Positions 16,765 to 26,857 of a stretch of 39,248 nucleotides of DNA are shown here, one piece after another; position 1 is the first letter of the stretch, and each line of letters opens with the position of its first letter. The stretch comes from an alpha proteobacterium SCGC AAA280-P20 (GTDB lineage Bacteria; Pseudomonadota; Alphaproteobacteria; Pelagibacterales; Pelagibacteraceae). The notes under the pieces are model-generated. The model was not told the DNA's origin. It saw only the letters and a program-made list of their open reading frames with translations, and made no database searches. The stretch is taken from assembly GCA_000371845.1 (NCBI GenBank), contig AQUE01000005.1:1-39248 (forward strand), read 5' to 3'. The position numbers were made by a program, and so were the translations under genes.

Positions 16765-19700
16765 GAACTGCCTTATTCGATAATGGTTGTTTTAACTTAT
16801 TTAACATTTCTTTAGGGCAAACTTGAAAAAAATTACTCTTTTCATTACTCCATTGTTGAATAATTTTTTTTGAATAAACTGATTGAGTTTCTTTTTCATG
16901 TAATTTTATTAAATTTAAAAGAAAGTCATTCCAATAATCTGTTTCAATTCTTTGCCAAATAACAGAAGAAGGATTTACATAGTTCTCAAAGCTATTTTCT
17001 GGATCATAAACAAATGCCATTCCACCTGTCATTCCTGCTGCAAAATTATCTCCCACTTCTCCTAGTATAACAACAGTACCACCCGTCATATATTCGCAGC
17101 CATTTGTTCCACATCCCTCAATAACCGCAGTAGCTCCTGAATTTCTAACTGCAAATCTTTCTCCTGCCTGTCCTGCCGCAAGCAATAATCCTGAAGTTGC
17201 TCCATATAAAACAGTATTTCCAATAATTGTATTTTTAGAAGATTGTATTTCGCTATTCGAGGCTGGCTTTATAATTATTTTTGCACCAGACAATCCTTTG
17301 CCAACATAATCATTTGCATCGCCTGTTACTTCTAGTTTAATTCCTGAAATTCCAAAAGCTCCCAATGATTGTCCGGCCGAGCCTCTTAATTTTATTAAAA
17401 TATGGTCTTCAGATAATTTTTTATTTTTAAATTGAGTTGTAATAATTGAGCTCAATCTTGTTCCAACAGATCTATGAGTATTTTTTACTGCATAACTTAA
17501 TTGAAACTTTTGTCCTTTCTCAATTAAAGAAAGTGAATCTTTTATAATTTGTTTATCTAAACTATCAGGAACTTCTTTTCTTTCTCTTTTTAAACAATAT
17601 CTTGGATTTTCTCCTGGATCCGCCTGAACTAAAAGAGGATTTAAATCTAAATCATCTAAATTAGCAGATCCTCTGCTTACTTGTTTTAATAAATCTGTTC
17701 TTCCAACAATTTCATTCAAAGACTTAAAACCAAGACTTGCTAAAATTTCTCTTACTTCTTCAGCTATAAATGAAAATAAGTTAACAACTTTTTCTGGTGT
17801 ACCTGTAAATTTTTTTCTAAGTTCTTCGTCTTGAGTGCATATTCCAACAGGACATGTATTGGAATGACATTGTCTAACCATTATACATCCCATAGCTATT
17901 AATGAAGTTGTCGCTATTCCAAAATCATCCGCTCCCATCATTGCAGCCATAACAACATCTCTGCCTGTTTTAATTCCTCCATCAGTTCTTAAAATAACTT
18001 CGTGTCTTAATCCGTTTAAAGTTAAAATTTGATTGGCCTCAGTTAAGCCGATTTCCCAAGGAAGTCCTACGTACTTCACGCTTGTTAATGGAGAAGCTCC
18101 TGTTCCGCCTGAATGTCCACTAATTAGAATTACATCTGCTTTTGCTTTTGCAACTCCTGCAGCAATAGTTCCTATTCCTGTTGAGGAAACTAATTTTACT
18201 CCAATTTTTGCCTTAGGATTTATTTGTTTTAAATCATAGATAAGTTGGGACAAATCCTCGATTGAATAAATATCATGATGAGGCGGGGGGGATATTAAAG
18301 TAACACCTGGCGTAGAATGTCTTAAAGTTGCAATTTCAGCTGTCACTTTAAACCCTGGTAACTGACCACCCTCTCCAGGTTTTGCTCCTTGGGATATTTT
18401 AATTTCTATTTCATCGCAATTATTTAAATATTCTGCCGTTACTCCAAATCTAGCTGAGGCAATCTGCTTAACTCTTGAGTTAGCATTATCACCGTTTTCT
18501 TTTGGTATTGCTCTTTTTGCATCTTCTCCTCCTTCTCCACTACATGATGCACCACCTATTCTATTCATAGCAATTGCTAAAGTCTCATGCGCTTCTTTAG
18601 AAAGCGCTCCTAAAGACATACTTCCACTTCCAAATCTTTTTCTAATATTTGTAATAGATTCGACTTCTTCAATTAGAATTGGTTTTTTAATTGAATTAAA
18701 ATCTAAAAGATCTCTAAGATTCAAAGGATGTTGTTCATTAATAATTTTTGAATATTTCTTATACAAATCATAAGAGTCTGTTGCGACAGCAGTTTGCAAC
18801 ATATGCATAGTCATTGCCTGATTGGAATGTTGTTCCCCCCCTTTTCTAAATTTATAAAATCCACCAATTGGTAAACTAATAACATTACCTCTAAATGCTT
18901 TTTGATGTTGAGTTCTGATCATTTGTTCAATTCCTGAAACACCAATTCCAGAAATTTTTGAATACATGCCTGGAAAGTATTCAGCAACTAAAGCTCTACT
19001 TAATCCAAGACCGCTAAAATTTAAACCGCCTCTGTAGGAGCTAATGACAGAAATACCAAGTTTAGACATTACCTTTAATAGTCCGTCATTAACTGCTTTG
19101 ATGTAATTGTTGACACATTCAGTAAAACTTAGTTTTCCAAAAATATTTTTTTGATGTCTTTGATAAATACAATCAAAAGCCAAATATGGATTAACTGTTG
19201 TAGCGCCAACACCAATTAAAACTGCAAAATAATGAACATCCAAACATTCTGCTGATTTAACATTTAAAGAAGTAAATTTTCTAAGTCCATGATTAACTAA
19301 ATGAGTTTGTACTGCTCCTGTTGCAAGAATAATTGGGATTCCAATTCTTGTTGATGAAGTTTTTTCATCAGTTAGAATAATATGCTTAGCTCCTTCTCTA
19401 ACTGCTATTTCTGCTTCAGTTTGAATTCTTTTTAATTCTTTTTTTAAGTTAACCTGTGGGTCTTCAGAGTCAAAGGTGCAATCTATTTCTTTATATTCGT
19501 CATTTAAAACTTCAAATAATTTTTTAAATTGGCCGTTGGATAATATTGGACTTTCTAAAAGATAACTTTTTTTATTAAATAAATCTTCTCCTAAAATATT
19601 TTGTAAATTTCCAATTCTTGTATTTAAAGACATCACTCTATTTTCTCTTAAAGAGTCGATTGGTGGATTTGTTACTTGACTAAAATTTTGCCTAAAAAAG

Positions 19701-21259
19701 TGTGATAAAGGCCTGTAAATATCTGACAAAACAGCTGCTGGAGTGTCATCACCCATTGAACCAACAGCCTCTTTTTGATCCTCGACCATTGGATGTAAGA
19801 TCATTTCTAAATCTTCAACTGAAATACCCGCGGCGTATTGTTTTTGTCTTAACTTATCTCCTTCAAATGAATTAAATTCTTCTAAATTGTTAAATTTTTT
19901 GCTGATCTCAATTAAATTTTGACTAAATTTTTTATAAATAGGATTTTTAGATAAAAAATCTTTAATTTTTTTATCATTATAATAGACACCTTCATCAAGG
20001 TTAACAGCTATCATTTGTCCAGGTCCTACTCTACCTCTATAAATAATATTTTCTTCTTGAACAGGGACCATTCCAGTTTCTGATCCTGCAAATAAAATTT
20101 TATCTTTTGTAATTGTATATCTTAACGGTCTTAAACCATTTCTATCTGTTGCAGCTAAAATCCAATTGCCATCTGTTGCAGCGATTGCTGCTGGTCCATC
20201 CCAAGGTTCAATGACAGAATTTAAATAATTATACATGTCTCTGTAAGCTTGAGGAATAATTTTGCTTCTCTTAGACCATGCCTCTGGCATCAACATCATC
20301 TTAACAAGAGGCAATAATCTTCCTGATCTTGTTAACAATTCAAAAACAGCATCAAGACAAGCTGTGTCAGAACTTCCAGACTTTAAAATTGGTTTTAAGT
20401 CATCAATGTTTGGAAATAAATTAGACTCAAGTCCTTGTTCATGAGTTTTCATCCAATTCACATTTCCTTTTAAAGTATTAATCTCACCATTATGAGCTAA
20501 AATTCTAAAAGGTTGAGCAAGTTCCCAACTTGGAAAAGTGTTGGTTGAATATCTTTGATGAAAAATTGAAAATCTCGAAACAAATCTTTTGTCTAATAGA
20601 TCTGGGTAAAAATCAGATAAATGTTCAGCAAGAAACATTCCTTTATAAATTATTGATCTTGAACTAATTGATGCAATATAAAAATCTTTTAATTGTGACT
20701 GAGTAATTTTTTTTTCAATTTTTTTTCTTACAATATAAATATTTTTTTCTAATTCTTCCGCCCCTGTTTTTTCTATTGGAGAAAATAATATTTGTTCAAT
20801 TTCTGGTCTTGTATCATTAGCTTTAATTCCAAGAACTTTTGCTTTTACAGGAACATGTCTCCACCCAAAGATATAAAAATTATTAGATAATAGTTCATGC
20901 TCAACAATAGTTCTGCATGCTTCTTGCGCCCCATAATCATTTCTAGGTAAAAAAATCATACCAACGCATAATTGATCGTTTTTGTGAGTGTGATGTCCTG
21001 TAATTTTTATTTGTTCCTCAAAAAAATCTTTTGATAGCTCCACATGAATTCCAGCTCCATCTCCTGTTTTTCCATCCTTATCTACTGCGCCTCTGTGCCA
21101 AACAGCTTTTAGAGCCTCAATCCCATTTTCAACCACTTCTCTTCTTGGTTTTCCATCAATTGAAGCAACAAAACCAACCCCACAAGCATCATGCTCGTCC
21201 TCTTTATTATAAACCCCTGCTTTAATAAGTTTTTTTAAATTTTGATCTAAAATTTTCAT
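16748..21259 (-). CDS. gltB: Glutamate synthase large (alpha) subunit
   Basis: The large subunit of NADPH-GOGAT converts glutamine plus 2-oxoglutarate to two glutamates (1503 aa, typical). The class II glutaminase Cys is in EHDACGVGF (Cys26), implying removal of a 25-residue propeptide. Downstream are the RGAVDKDGKTGDGAGI and FSIFHQRYSTNTFPSW blocks, the central domain, the FMN-binding synthase domain with SPPPHHDIYSIEDLSQLI and ISGHSGGTGASPL, the 3Fe-4S cysteine cluster in CIMVRQCHSNTCPVGIC, and the C-terminal GXGXG structural domain. It starts 6 nt after gltD and its end overlaps the SDR gene by 17 nt. With gltD it forms the main route of ammonium assimilation together with glutamine synthetase, which is not in this window. 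Confidence 0.98.
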   Translation of the reverse strand: MKILDQNLKKLIKAGVYNKEDEHDACGVGFVASIDGKPRREVVENGIEALKAVWHRGAVDKDGKTGDGAGIHVELSKDFFEEQIKITGHHTHKNDQLCVGMIFLPRNDYGAQEACRTIVEHELLSNNFYIFGWRHVPVKAKVLGIKANDTRPEIEQILFSPIEKTGAEELEKNIYIVRKKIEKKITQSQLKDFYIASISSRSIIYKGMFLAEHLSDFYPDLLDKRFVSRFSIFHQRYSTNTFPSWELAQPFRILAHNGEINTLKGNVNWMKTHEQGLESNLFPNIDDLKPILKSGSSDTACLDAVFELLTRSGRLLPLVKMMLMPEAWSKRSKIIPQAYRDMYNYLNSVIEPWDGPAAIAATDGNWILAATDRNGLRPLRYTITKDKILFAGSETGMVPVQEENIIYRGRVGPGQMIAVNLDEGVYYNDKKIKDFLSKNPIYKKFSQNLIEISKKFNNLEEFNSFEGDKLRQKQYAAGISVEDLEMILHPMVEDQKEAVGSMGDDTPAAVLSDIYRPLSHFFRQNFSQVTNPPIDSLRENRVMSLNTRIGNLQNILGEDLFNKKSYLLESPILSNGQFKKLFEVLNDEYKEIDCTFDSEDPQVNLKKELKRIQTEAEIAVREGAKHIILTDEKTSSTRIGIPIILATGAVQTHLVNHGLRKFTSLNVKSAECLDVHYFAVLIGVGATTVNPYLAFDCIYQRHQKNIFGKLSFTECVNNYIKAVNDGLLKVMSKLGISVISSYRGGLNFSGLGLSRALVAEYFPGMYSKISGIGVSGIEQMIRTQHQKAFRGNVISLPIGGFYKFRKGGEQHSNQAMTMHMLQTAVATDSYDLYKKYSKIINEQHPLNLRDLLDFNSIKKPILIEEVESITNIRKRFGSGSMSLGALSKEAHETLAIAMNRIGGASCSGEGGEDAKRAIPKENGDNANSRVKQIASARFGVTAEYLNNCDEIEIKISQGAKPGEGGQLPGFKVTAEIATLRHSTPGVTLISPPPHHDIYSIEDLSQLIYDLKQINPKAKIGVKLVSSTGIGTIAAGVAKAKADVILISGHSGGTGASPLTSVKYVGLPWEIGLTEANQILTLNGLRHEVILRTDGGIKTGRDVVMAAMMGADDFGIATTSLIAMGCIMVRQCHSNTCPVGICTQDEELRKKFTGTPEKVVNLFSFIAEEVREILASLGFKSLNEIVGRTDLLKQVSRGSANLDDLDLNPLLVQADPGENPRYCLKRERKEVPDSLDKQIIKDSLSLIEKGQKFQLSYAVKNTHRSVGTRLSSIITTQFKNKKLSEDHILIKLRGSAGQSLGAFGISGIKLEVTGDANDYVGKGLSGAKIIIKPASNSEIQSSKNTIIGNTVLYGATSGLLLAAGQAGERFAVRNSGATAVIEGCGTNGCEYMTGGTVVILGEVGDNFAAGMTGGMAFVYDPENSFENYVNPSSVIWQRIETDYWNDFLLNLIKLHEKETQSVYSKKIIQQWSNEKSNFFQVCPKEMLNKLKQPLSNKAVHGKAV

Positions 21260-21265
21260 AAATAA

Positions 21266-22717
21266 TTAAGCGACCATTCTTTTTTTTGATGATTTAGAAA
21301 TTTTATTTTTTAAATAAATGTCCATTGCTTCTGCTGCATCTCTTCCATCTTTAATTGCCCACACAACTAATGATGCTCCTCTAACAATATCTCCGGCTGC
21401 AAAAACTCCATCTATATTTGTCTGCATTGTTTTAAGATCTATTTTGATAGTTCCCCATTTCGATACATCAAGTTTTGGTTCTGAAAATAAACCCGGAATA
21501 TCTTCGGGGTCAAATCCTAAAGCTTTAATTACCATATCTGCTTTAATTTTAATTTCAGATCCTTGAATAATTTCAGGAGCTTGTCTTCCAGTTGCATCGG
21601 CTTCTCCTAATTTCATTTTATCGAGAACAACTTCTGTTACTTGTCCATTTTTTCCAATAAATTCTCTTGGATTTGTAAGCCATTGAAAATCTACTCCTTC
21701 TTCTTCAGCATTTACAACCTCTCTTGCTGAGCCAGGCATATTTTTTTTATCTCTTCTATATAAGCATTTAACTGATTTAGCATTTTGCCTTATTGAAGTT
21801 CTAACGCAATCCATTGCTGTATCACCTCCTCCTATTACAACAATATCTTTTCCTTCAGCATTCAAATATCCATCATCAAACATTTTAACTTTGTCTCCTA
21901 AACCTTTTTTGTTTGAAGCTGTTAAAAATTCCATTGCTGGATAAATATTTTTAAGATTTGATCCCGGGACTTCTACTTCTCTGGCTTTATATACCCCTGT
22001 TGCAATTAATATTGCATCATGTTTTTTTTTAAGCTCAGATAAAGTTGCATTTTTTCCAACTATAAAATTTAATTCAAATTTTATTCCACTTTCCTTTAAA
22101 AGTTTTGTTCTTCTTTCAACAATACTTTTTTCTAATTTAAAATTTGGAATTCCATAAATTAATAATCCACCTGGTCTATCGTATTTGTCATAGATTGTAA
22201 TTTCGTATCCAATTTTTCTAAGCTGTTCTGCAGCAGCAAGACCTGCTGGTCCTGCTCCTATAATACCAACGCTTTGTGCTAAATTTTTTTTAATTTTAAT
22301 TGGTTTTACCCAGCCCTGTTCAAAAGCAGTATCGGTAATAAATTTTTCTATTGAACCAATAGTAACTGTGCCATGCCCTGCTCTTTCGATTACGCAGTTT
22401 CCTTCACAAAGTCTGTCTTGCGGACATATTCTTCCGCAAACCTCAGGCATATTATTAGTCGCTGAAGAAATTTCATAAGCCTCTTCTAGTCTACCTTCGG
22501 CTGTTAACTTTAACCAATCAGGAATATTGTTTGAAAGCGGACAGTGAATTTGACAATAAGGAACTCCACACTGCGAACATCTGCTAGACTGTTCTTCTGC
22601 CTTTGGAGCAATATAATTTTTATAAATTTCAGAGAAGTTTTTAACCCTCTGAGATGAACTCAATTTTTCAGGCGTTTGTCCTTTTGTGTTAACAAACTTG
22701 AGCATTTTTTCTGACAT
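21266..22717 (-). CDS. gltD: Glutamate synthase small (beta) subunit
   Basis: Iron-sulfur flavoprotein (483 aa) that passes electrons from NADPH to GltB. The N-terminal Cys motifs RCSQCGVPYCQIHCP and CGRICPQDRLCEGNC bind 4Fe-4S clusters. FAD binds at GIIGAGPAGLAAAEQL and NADPH at IVVIGGGDTAMDC; GVFAAGDIVRGASLVVWAI is the C-terminal FAD contact. It is the first gene of gltD-gltB-SDR. Its 219-bp upstream region, shared with divergent uppP, contains a perfect 10-bp inverted repeat at 22800-22826 that could be a regulatory site. Confidence 0.97.
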   Translation of the reverse strand: MSEKMLKFVNTKGQTPEKLSSSQRVKNFSEIYKNYIAPKAEEQSSRCSQCGVPYCQIHCPLSNNIPDWLKLTAEGRLEEAYEISSATNNMPEVCGRICPQDRLCEGNCVIERAGHGTVTIGSIEKFITDTAFEQGWVKPIKIKKNLAQSVGIIGAGPAGLAAAEQLRKIGYEITIYDKYDRPGGLLIYGIPNFKLEKSIVERRTKLLKESGIKFELNFIVGKNATLSELKKKHDAILIATGVYKAREVEVPGSNLKNIYPAMEFLTASNKKGLGDKVKMFDDGYLNAEGKDIVVIGGGDTAMDCVRTSIRQNAKSVKCLYRRDKKNMPGSAREVVNAEEEGVDFQWLTNPREFIGKNGQVTEVVLDKMKLGEADATGRQAPEIIQGSEIKIKADMVIKALGFDPEDIPGLFSEPKLDVSKWGTIKIDLKTMQTNIDGVFAAGDIVRGASLVVWAIKDGRDAAEAMDIYLKNKISKSSKKRMVA

Positions 22718-22799
22718 TGATCAAAATACCTAAAATTTAGTGTTTTTTTGTATTATTCACATAAAAGCTTTATTTATAAAAGAGAAATTAGGTCAGTAA

Positions 22800-22826
22800 T
22801 AATGAATCAATTTAGATGATTCATTA
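22800..22826. promoter_or_regulatory. Perfect 10-bp inverted repeat between gltD and uppP
   Basis: TAATGAATCA (22800-22809) and TGATTCATTA (22817-22826) are exact reverse complements with a 7-nt spacer. The 219-bp region between the divergent gltD and uppP starts (22718-22936) is the longest intergenic space dominated by non-coding DNA here. No terminator is needed between two divergent genes, so an operator or a structured 5' leader is the likelier role. Otherwise the region shows only A+T-rich sequence with several possible TATA-like -10 boxes and no convincing ORF. Confidence 0.45.
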
Positions 22827-22936
22827 ATTAATAAGTAAAATTAAGGTTTTTTACAGATATTCAATTAATAATTGTAAACAATATTTAACTAATAATTAAA
22901 TTTATAAAGGTATCTGCCTAGACTAAAGTTTTAAAT

Positions 22937-23701
22937 ATGGATGAATTAATAAAAATAATAATTCTTGGAATTGTTCAAGGTGTCGCGGAATTTTTACCTA
23001 TCTCATCTAATGCTCATCTTATTATGGTAGAGCAATTATTGGATTATCACAATCATAATGAAATTTTAAATCTTGTTTTTCATTTGGGTTCTTTACTTGC
23101 AATTATCACTTACTTTTTTTCTGAACTTTTGGGATTGCTAAAAAAACCAAAGATGATTTTTAATATAATAGCCGCGACTATACCTGTAATTATTGTTGGA
23201 TATTTTGTTCATAAATTTCGTCTTATAAATTATGAATATTTTTCGGTAAAAATAATTGCAATTACTTTAATTATTTTTGGAATTATTCTATTTATTAGTG
23301 ACAAAATAAATCATTCAAAAATACTATATAAAGATCTTAATATAAAAAGTTCTTTAATAATTGGACTATTTCAAATTATTTCCCTTATTCCTGGAGTAAG
23401 CAGATCTGGAATTACTTTAACTGCAGGGCGTTTTTTGGGATATTCAAGATTTGAAGCTGCAAAGTTTTCTTTCTTTTTATCAATACCAACAACTGCTGGA
23501 GCGTGTTTTCTTGGGGTCTTAGATTTAATTAAAACAAATAATTCTGATTTAAATTATATTGCAATAATTGCTTTTATTGCTTCTTTTCTTTCTTCTTATC
23601 TTACAATAAAATTTTTTTTATCTTTTATATCTAAATTTAACTTAAATATTTTTATTTATTACAGAGTAATTCTTGGCGTATTTATATTATTATTTCTTTA
23701 A
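22937..23701 (+). CDS. uppP: Undecaprenyl-diphosphatase
   Basis: This inner-membrane enzyme dephosphorylates undecaprenyl-PP to recycle the carrier lipid for peptidoglycan and O-antigen (254 aa, E. coli BacA 273). The (E/Q)xxxE motif is seen as QGVAEFLPISSNAHL (Gln14, Glu18, Ser23-Ser24, His27), and the second motif as PGVSRSGITLTAGR. About seven or eight hydrophobic segments are visible. The last 4 nt overlap the convergent NDUFA9-like gene. Confidence 0.96.
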   Translation: MDELIKIIILGIVQGVAEFLPISSNAHLIMVEQLLDYHNHNEILNLVFHLGSLLAIITYFFSELLGLLKKPKMIFNIIAATIPVIIVGYFVHKFRLINYEYFSVKIIAITLIIFGIILFISDKINHSKILYKDLNIKSSLIIGLFQIISLIPGVSRSGITLTAGRFLGYSRFEAAKFSFFLSIPTTAGACFLGVLDLIKTNNSDLNYIAIIAFIASFLSSYLTIKFFLSFISKFNLNIFIYYRVILGVFILLFL

Positions 23702-24618
23702 CGAATAACCTGACTAAAAATATAATTAGGTAATACTATCTCAACAGTCCTTGTTGATATTCCAAGCTCTTTAAAACCTGGATATTCATTTGAGCAAATA
23801 TTATCTGATTTTAATATTTCTAACTGATCTTCTGTAAGTAAAGGATTGGGTAATAGTTGCATTATTTTTGCTTGTGCTCTTGCGACAAAGTCTGGCAGTT
23901 CTATTATAAATCTTTTCTTTTTTAATGACACAAGTAACGTCTCTATTAATTCTTTAAAAGTATAAATCTTAGGACCTCCTAATTCATAAACTTTATTAGG
24001 ATTAACTAGTTCTATAATTGCAATAATAGCATCAGTAACATCTCCAACATAACAAGGTTGAAATTTTGTCTTAGCGCCCGCAAGTGGAATAATAGGCAAA
24101 AGATTTATTAATTTATTAAATAAATTAAAAAAATTATCATTTGTTCCAAATACTATGCTGGGACGCACAATAATTGAATTTTTAAAGTTATTAATAACAG
24201 CTTCTTCTCCTTGAAATTTCGATTTAATATATAAAGAGTTAGAATTTTTATTTGCTCCTAAAGCTGAGATATGAATAAATTTTTTAGTAACTTCTTTGTC
24301 TAAAATACTTATTAAAAATTTTGGAAATAGATGGTGTGTATGATCAAATTTTTGATTTTTTTTCTCATATAAAACTCCTATACAATTTATCACGATCTCT
24401 GAGCTCTTAATAAATTCATTAAGATTTGAAAAATCAAAAGGATTGAACTTTAAAACTTCAATTTGACCTGGTTCTCCCATTGGTTTTAAATAACCATGAA
24501 GATATGGATTTCGTGTTGGAACGATTATTCTAAAACCTTTTTTTGCAAGTTTAGCTATTAGATTTCGACCTATAAATCCTGTGCCGCCGAAGACTGTTAT
24601 TGTCTTTTTTTCTGCCAT
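23698..24618 (-). CDS. Complex I NDUFA9-subunit-like NAD(P)-binding protein
   Basis: Atypical SDR (306 aa) with the Rossmann motif TVFGGTGFIGRNL (Gly11-Gly17), then FIHISALGANKNSNSLYIKSK (the YxxxK-like segment), VRPSIVFG, and YELGGPKIYTFKEL. It matches the alphaproteobacterial family related to mitochondrial complex I subunit NDUFA9, whose role in bacteria is unclear (complex I stability or a lipid/quinone-related reductase). It overlaps uppP by 4 nt at the 3' ends and is divergent from the RNase D-like gene across only 47 nt. Confidence 0.88.
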   Translation of the reverse strand: MAEKKTITVFGGTGFIGRNLIAKLAKKGFRIIVPTRNPYLHGYLKPMGEPGQIEVLKFNPFDFSNLNEFIKSSEIVINCIGVLYEKKNQKFDHTHHLFPKFLISILDKEVTKKFIHISALGANKNSNSLYIKSKFQGEEAVINNFKNSIIVRPSIVFGTNDNFFNLFNKLINLLPIIPLAGAKTKFQPCYVGDVTDAIIAIIELVNPNKVYELGGPKIYTFKELIETLLVSLKKKRFIIELPDFVARAQAKIMQLLPNPLLTEDQLEILKSDNICSNEYPGFKELGISTRTVEIVLPNYIFSQVIR

Positions 24619-24665
24619 TGTTTAATCATAATAATTAACGATAATACCTTTTATTTAACAATAGT

Positions 24666-25277
24666 ATGAAAGTCAAAATTCATAAAAACGATCTTCCTAG
24701 TAATTTAAATCTAGGAAAGATTATTGCAATTGATACTGAAACTATGGGTCTTGATTATAAAAGAGACCCTCTTTGCCTTGTCCAAATATCTTGTGGCAAT
24801 GAAGAAGTTCATTTAATTCAAATTAATAGAAAAACATTTAAAGCTGATAATTTAAAAAAAATCCTAGAAGATAATAATATTAAAAAAATTTTTCAATTTG
24901 CACGATTTGATCTTGCAGTTTTAAACTATTATTTAAAAGCGGACATTAACAACGTATACTGCACAAAGATTGCATCAAAAATTGGAAGAACTTATACAGA
25001 TAAACACGGTCTTAAAGATTTATGTAAGGAACTTTTAAATATTGACCTATCAAAACAAATGCAAAGTTCTGATTGGGGTGCTGAAAATCTAACTGAACAG
25101 CAAGTAAACTATGCAGCATCAGATGTTTTGCATTTACATAAAATAAAAGAAGAACTTGATAAAATTTTAATTAGAGAAAACCGAATGGAACTTGCTGAAC
25201 ACTGTTTTAAATTTTTAAAACATCGGGTAACATTAGATCTTGCTGGTTGGAATAACCAAGATATCTTTGCACATTAA
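24666..25277 (+). CDS. Ribonuclease D-like 3'-5' exonuclease (single DEDDy domain)
   Basis: DnaQ-fold exonuclease (203 aa) with all DEDDy residues: Asp23 and Glu25 in AIDTETMGL, Asp82 in FARFDLAVL, and Tyr149/Asp153 in VNYAASDVLHLH. It lacks the HRDC domains of full-length RNase D (about 375 aa), as is usual for this short alphaproteobacterial form. It likely trims RNA 3' ends in the cytoplasm. The kdsD ATG abuts its stop codon, so it heads the exonuclease - kdsD - lptC - lptB cluster, an arrangement familiar from alphaproteobacteria. Confidence 0.93.
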   Translation: MKVKIHKNDLPSNLNLGKIIAIDTETMGLDYKRDPLCLVQISCGNEEVHLIQINRKTFKADNLKKILEDNNIKKIFQFARFDLAVLNYYLKADINNVYCTKIASKIGRTYTDKHGLKDLCKELLNIDLSKQMQSSDWGAENLTEQQVNYAASDVLHLHKIKEELDKILIRENRMELAEHCFKFLKHRVTLDLAGWNNQDIFAH

Positions 25278-26237
25278 ATGATACAAAATCAAAAAATTAA
25301 ATTTGCAAGAGAAGTAATTTTTCAAGAAATCAATGCATTAAAAAAACTGTCTAAATCTTATAATGCTAATTTTATTAAAGCTATTGACCTCATCCAAAAA
25401 TGCAAAGGTAAAGTAATATGTGTGGGCATGGGAAAATCAGGTCATATTATTAGAAAAATTTCCGCAACATTAAGTTCTGTAGGAATTCCATCTATTTATC
25501 TACATCCATCAGAAGCAGCACATGGAGATCTTGGTGCTTGCAACCCGAAGCAAGATTGTTTTTTGATTATGTCTTATTCAGGGAATACTGATGAATTAAA
25601 AAGTATTTTAAATTATGCACATAAATTTAGAATGCCAATTATTGGTGTTGCTTCAAGAGAAAATTCAACCTTAATTAATGCAAGTACAATTAAAATTGTT
25701 CTTCCAAAAGTAAAAGAGGCAGGTCTTGATCTTGTACCAACAAGCTCTACTTCAATGTTGCTTGCTTGGGGTGATAGCGTTGCAATCACACTAATGAAAT
25801 TAAATAAATTTAGCAAAGAAAAGTTTGCTGTTTATCATCCATCGGGCGCATTAGGAAAACAACTTACGCGTGTTAAAGATATTATGATTAAAAAATCAGA
25901 GGTGCCTTTTATCAATGAAAATTTATCTGTAAAAAACGCTGTTATCCAAATTACTAAAAAAGCTTATGGCTGTGTGCTTGTTGTAAATAAATCTAGAAAA
26001 GTTACAGGAATTATAACAGATGGAGATATCAGACGTTCAATTCACAAGAAGAACTTTTTAGAAAAAACTGCAAAAGAAGTGATGACTAAAAAACCAAAAA
26101 TGATTTCTGAAGATACGCTAGCAGGATCTGCTCTTGATATAATGAATAAGAAAAAGATTACCTCTCTTATTGTTAAAGGCAAAAATAATAATTACGGATT
26201 AATTCATATACATTCTCTTATTAGTTTTGGAGTTTAA
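25278..26237 (+). CDS. kdsD: Arabinose-5-phosphate isomerase
   Basis: KdsD/KpsF (319 aa) converts ribulose-5-P to arabinose-5-P, the first step to Kdo for LPS. The N-terminal SIS domain (about 30-170) has VGMGKSGHI, HPSEAAHGDLG, SYSGNTDE and DLVPTSSTSM. YHPSGALGKQL is followed by two CBS domains (about 205-319, with VTGIITDGDIRR). It abuts the exonuclease gene with no spacer and overlaps lptC by one base (TAATG). It supports an LPS-bearing outer membrane. No kdsC follows. Confidence 0.95.
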   Translation: MIQNQKIKFAREVIFQEINALKKLSKSYNANFIKAIDLIQKCKGKVICVGMGKSGHIIRKISATLSSVGIPSIYLHPSEAAHGDLGACNPKQDCFLIMSYSGNTDELKSILNYAHKFRMPIIGVASRENSTLINASTIKIVLPKVKEAGLDLVPTSSTSMLLAWGDSVAITLMKLNKFSKEKFAVYHPSGALGKQLTRVKDIMIKKSEVPFINENLSVKNAVIQITKKAYGCVLVVNKSRKVTGIITDGDIRRSIHKKNFLEKTAKEVMTKKPKMISEDTLAGSALDIMNKKKITSLIVKGKNNNYGLIHIHSLISFGV

Positions 26238-26857
26238 TGAAACTCAACGAGATCAGAAAAAAACAGCTTAAAATTATAGGCTTAGGTCTTATAGTAATTT
26301 TTATTGTCTACTTCGTTTATCCAACTATCAATACTTTTAGATTAAAATTAACATCGAAAAATATTAAACCAACAGAAGGCGCAGAGAGCAATGTATTCGA
26401 AAATATTAGTTACATCGGCGTGGATGCAAGTGGAAAACAATATAACGTTAGAGCAAAACTTGCGACTATTGATAAAGACAACCAAGATCTTATAAGTTTA
26501 AAAGAAGTAGATAGTGATTTTTTATTAAAAGATGGAAGCATTATAAAAATTATAAGCAAAGCAGGTCTGTTTAATAAAACAACCAATGATATTTTGTATG
26601 AACAAAACGTTAAAATAACTCAGAAAGATGGAGTCGTAACTGCTAACCGAGCTGAGTATCTTGTAAAATCAAATAATATATTTGTAAGCGGTAATGTAAT
26701 TGCAGATTTTGTTGAGACTGACGCAAAAACTAAAAAGCGACGTACTAGTCAAATTAAAGCGGATAAGGTAATAATTGATACCTTCAAAAAAACTGTTGAA
26801 GTTGTAATGGAGGAAAAAGGTAAACAGGTCACTGGAACATTAAGTAATGAAAGATAA
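26237..26857 (+). CDS. lptC: LptC-like LPS export protein, inner-membrane anchored
   Basis: A 206-aa protein with one N-terminal transmembrane helix (about residues 11-30) and a periplasmic beta-rich region of the LptC/OstA type (NISYIGVDASGKQYNVRA, LFNKTTNDILYEQNVKIT, ANRAEYLVKSNNIFVSGNV). LptC receives LPS from LptBFG and hands it to LptA. It starts by a one-base overlap with kdsD and overlaps the start of lptB by 11 nt. The usual lptA gene between lptC and lptB is missing. Sequence conservation in this family is low; position and architecture carry the call. Confidence 0.85.
   Translation: MKLNEIRKKQLKIIGLGLIVIFIVYFVYPTINTFRLKLTSKNIKPTEGAESNVFENISYIGVDASGKQYNVRAKLATIDKDNQDLISLKEVDSDFLLKDGSIIKIISKAGLFNKTTNDILYEQNVKITQKDGVVTANRAEYLVKSNNIFVSGNVIADFVETDAKTKKRRTSQIKADKVIIDTFKKTVEVVMEEKGKQVTGTLSNER

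Noticed and set aside
22802..22819. Five-codon ORF (ATG...TGA) within the gltD/uppP inverted repeat
   Set aside because: It is too short and lacks a ribosome-binding site; it is a by-product of the palindrome.
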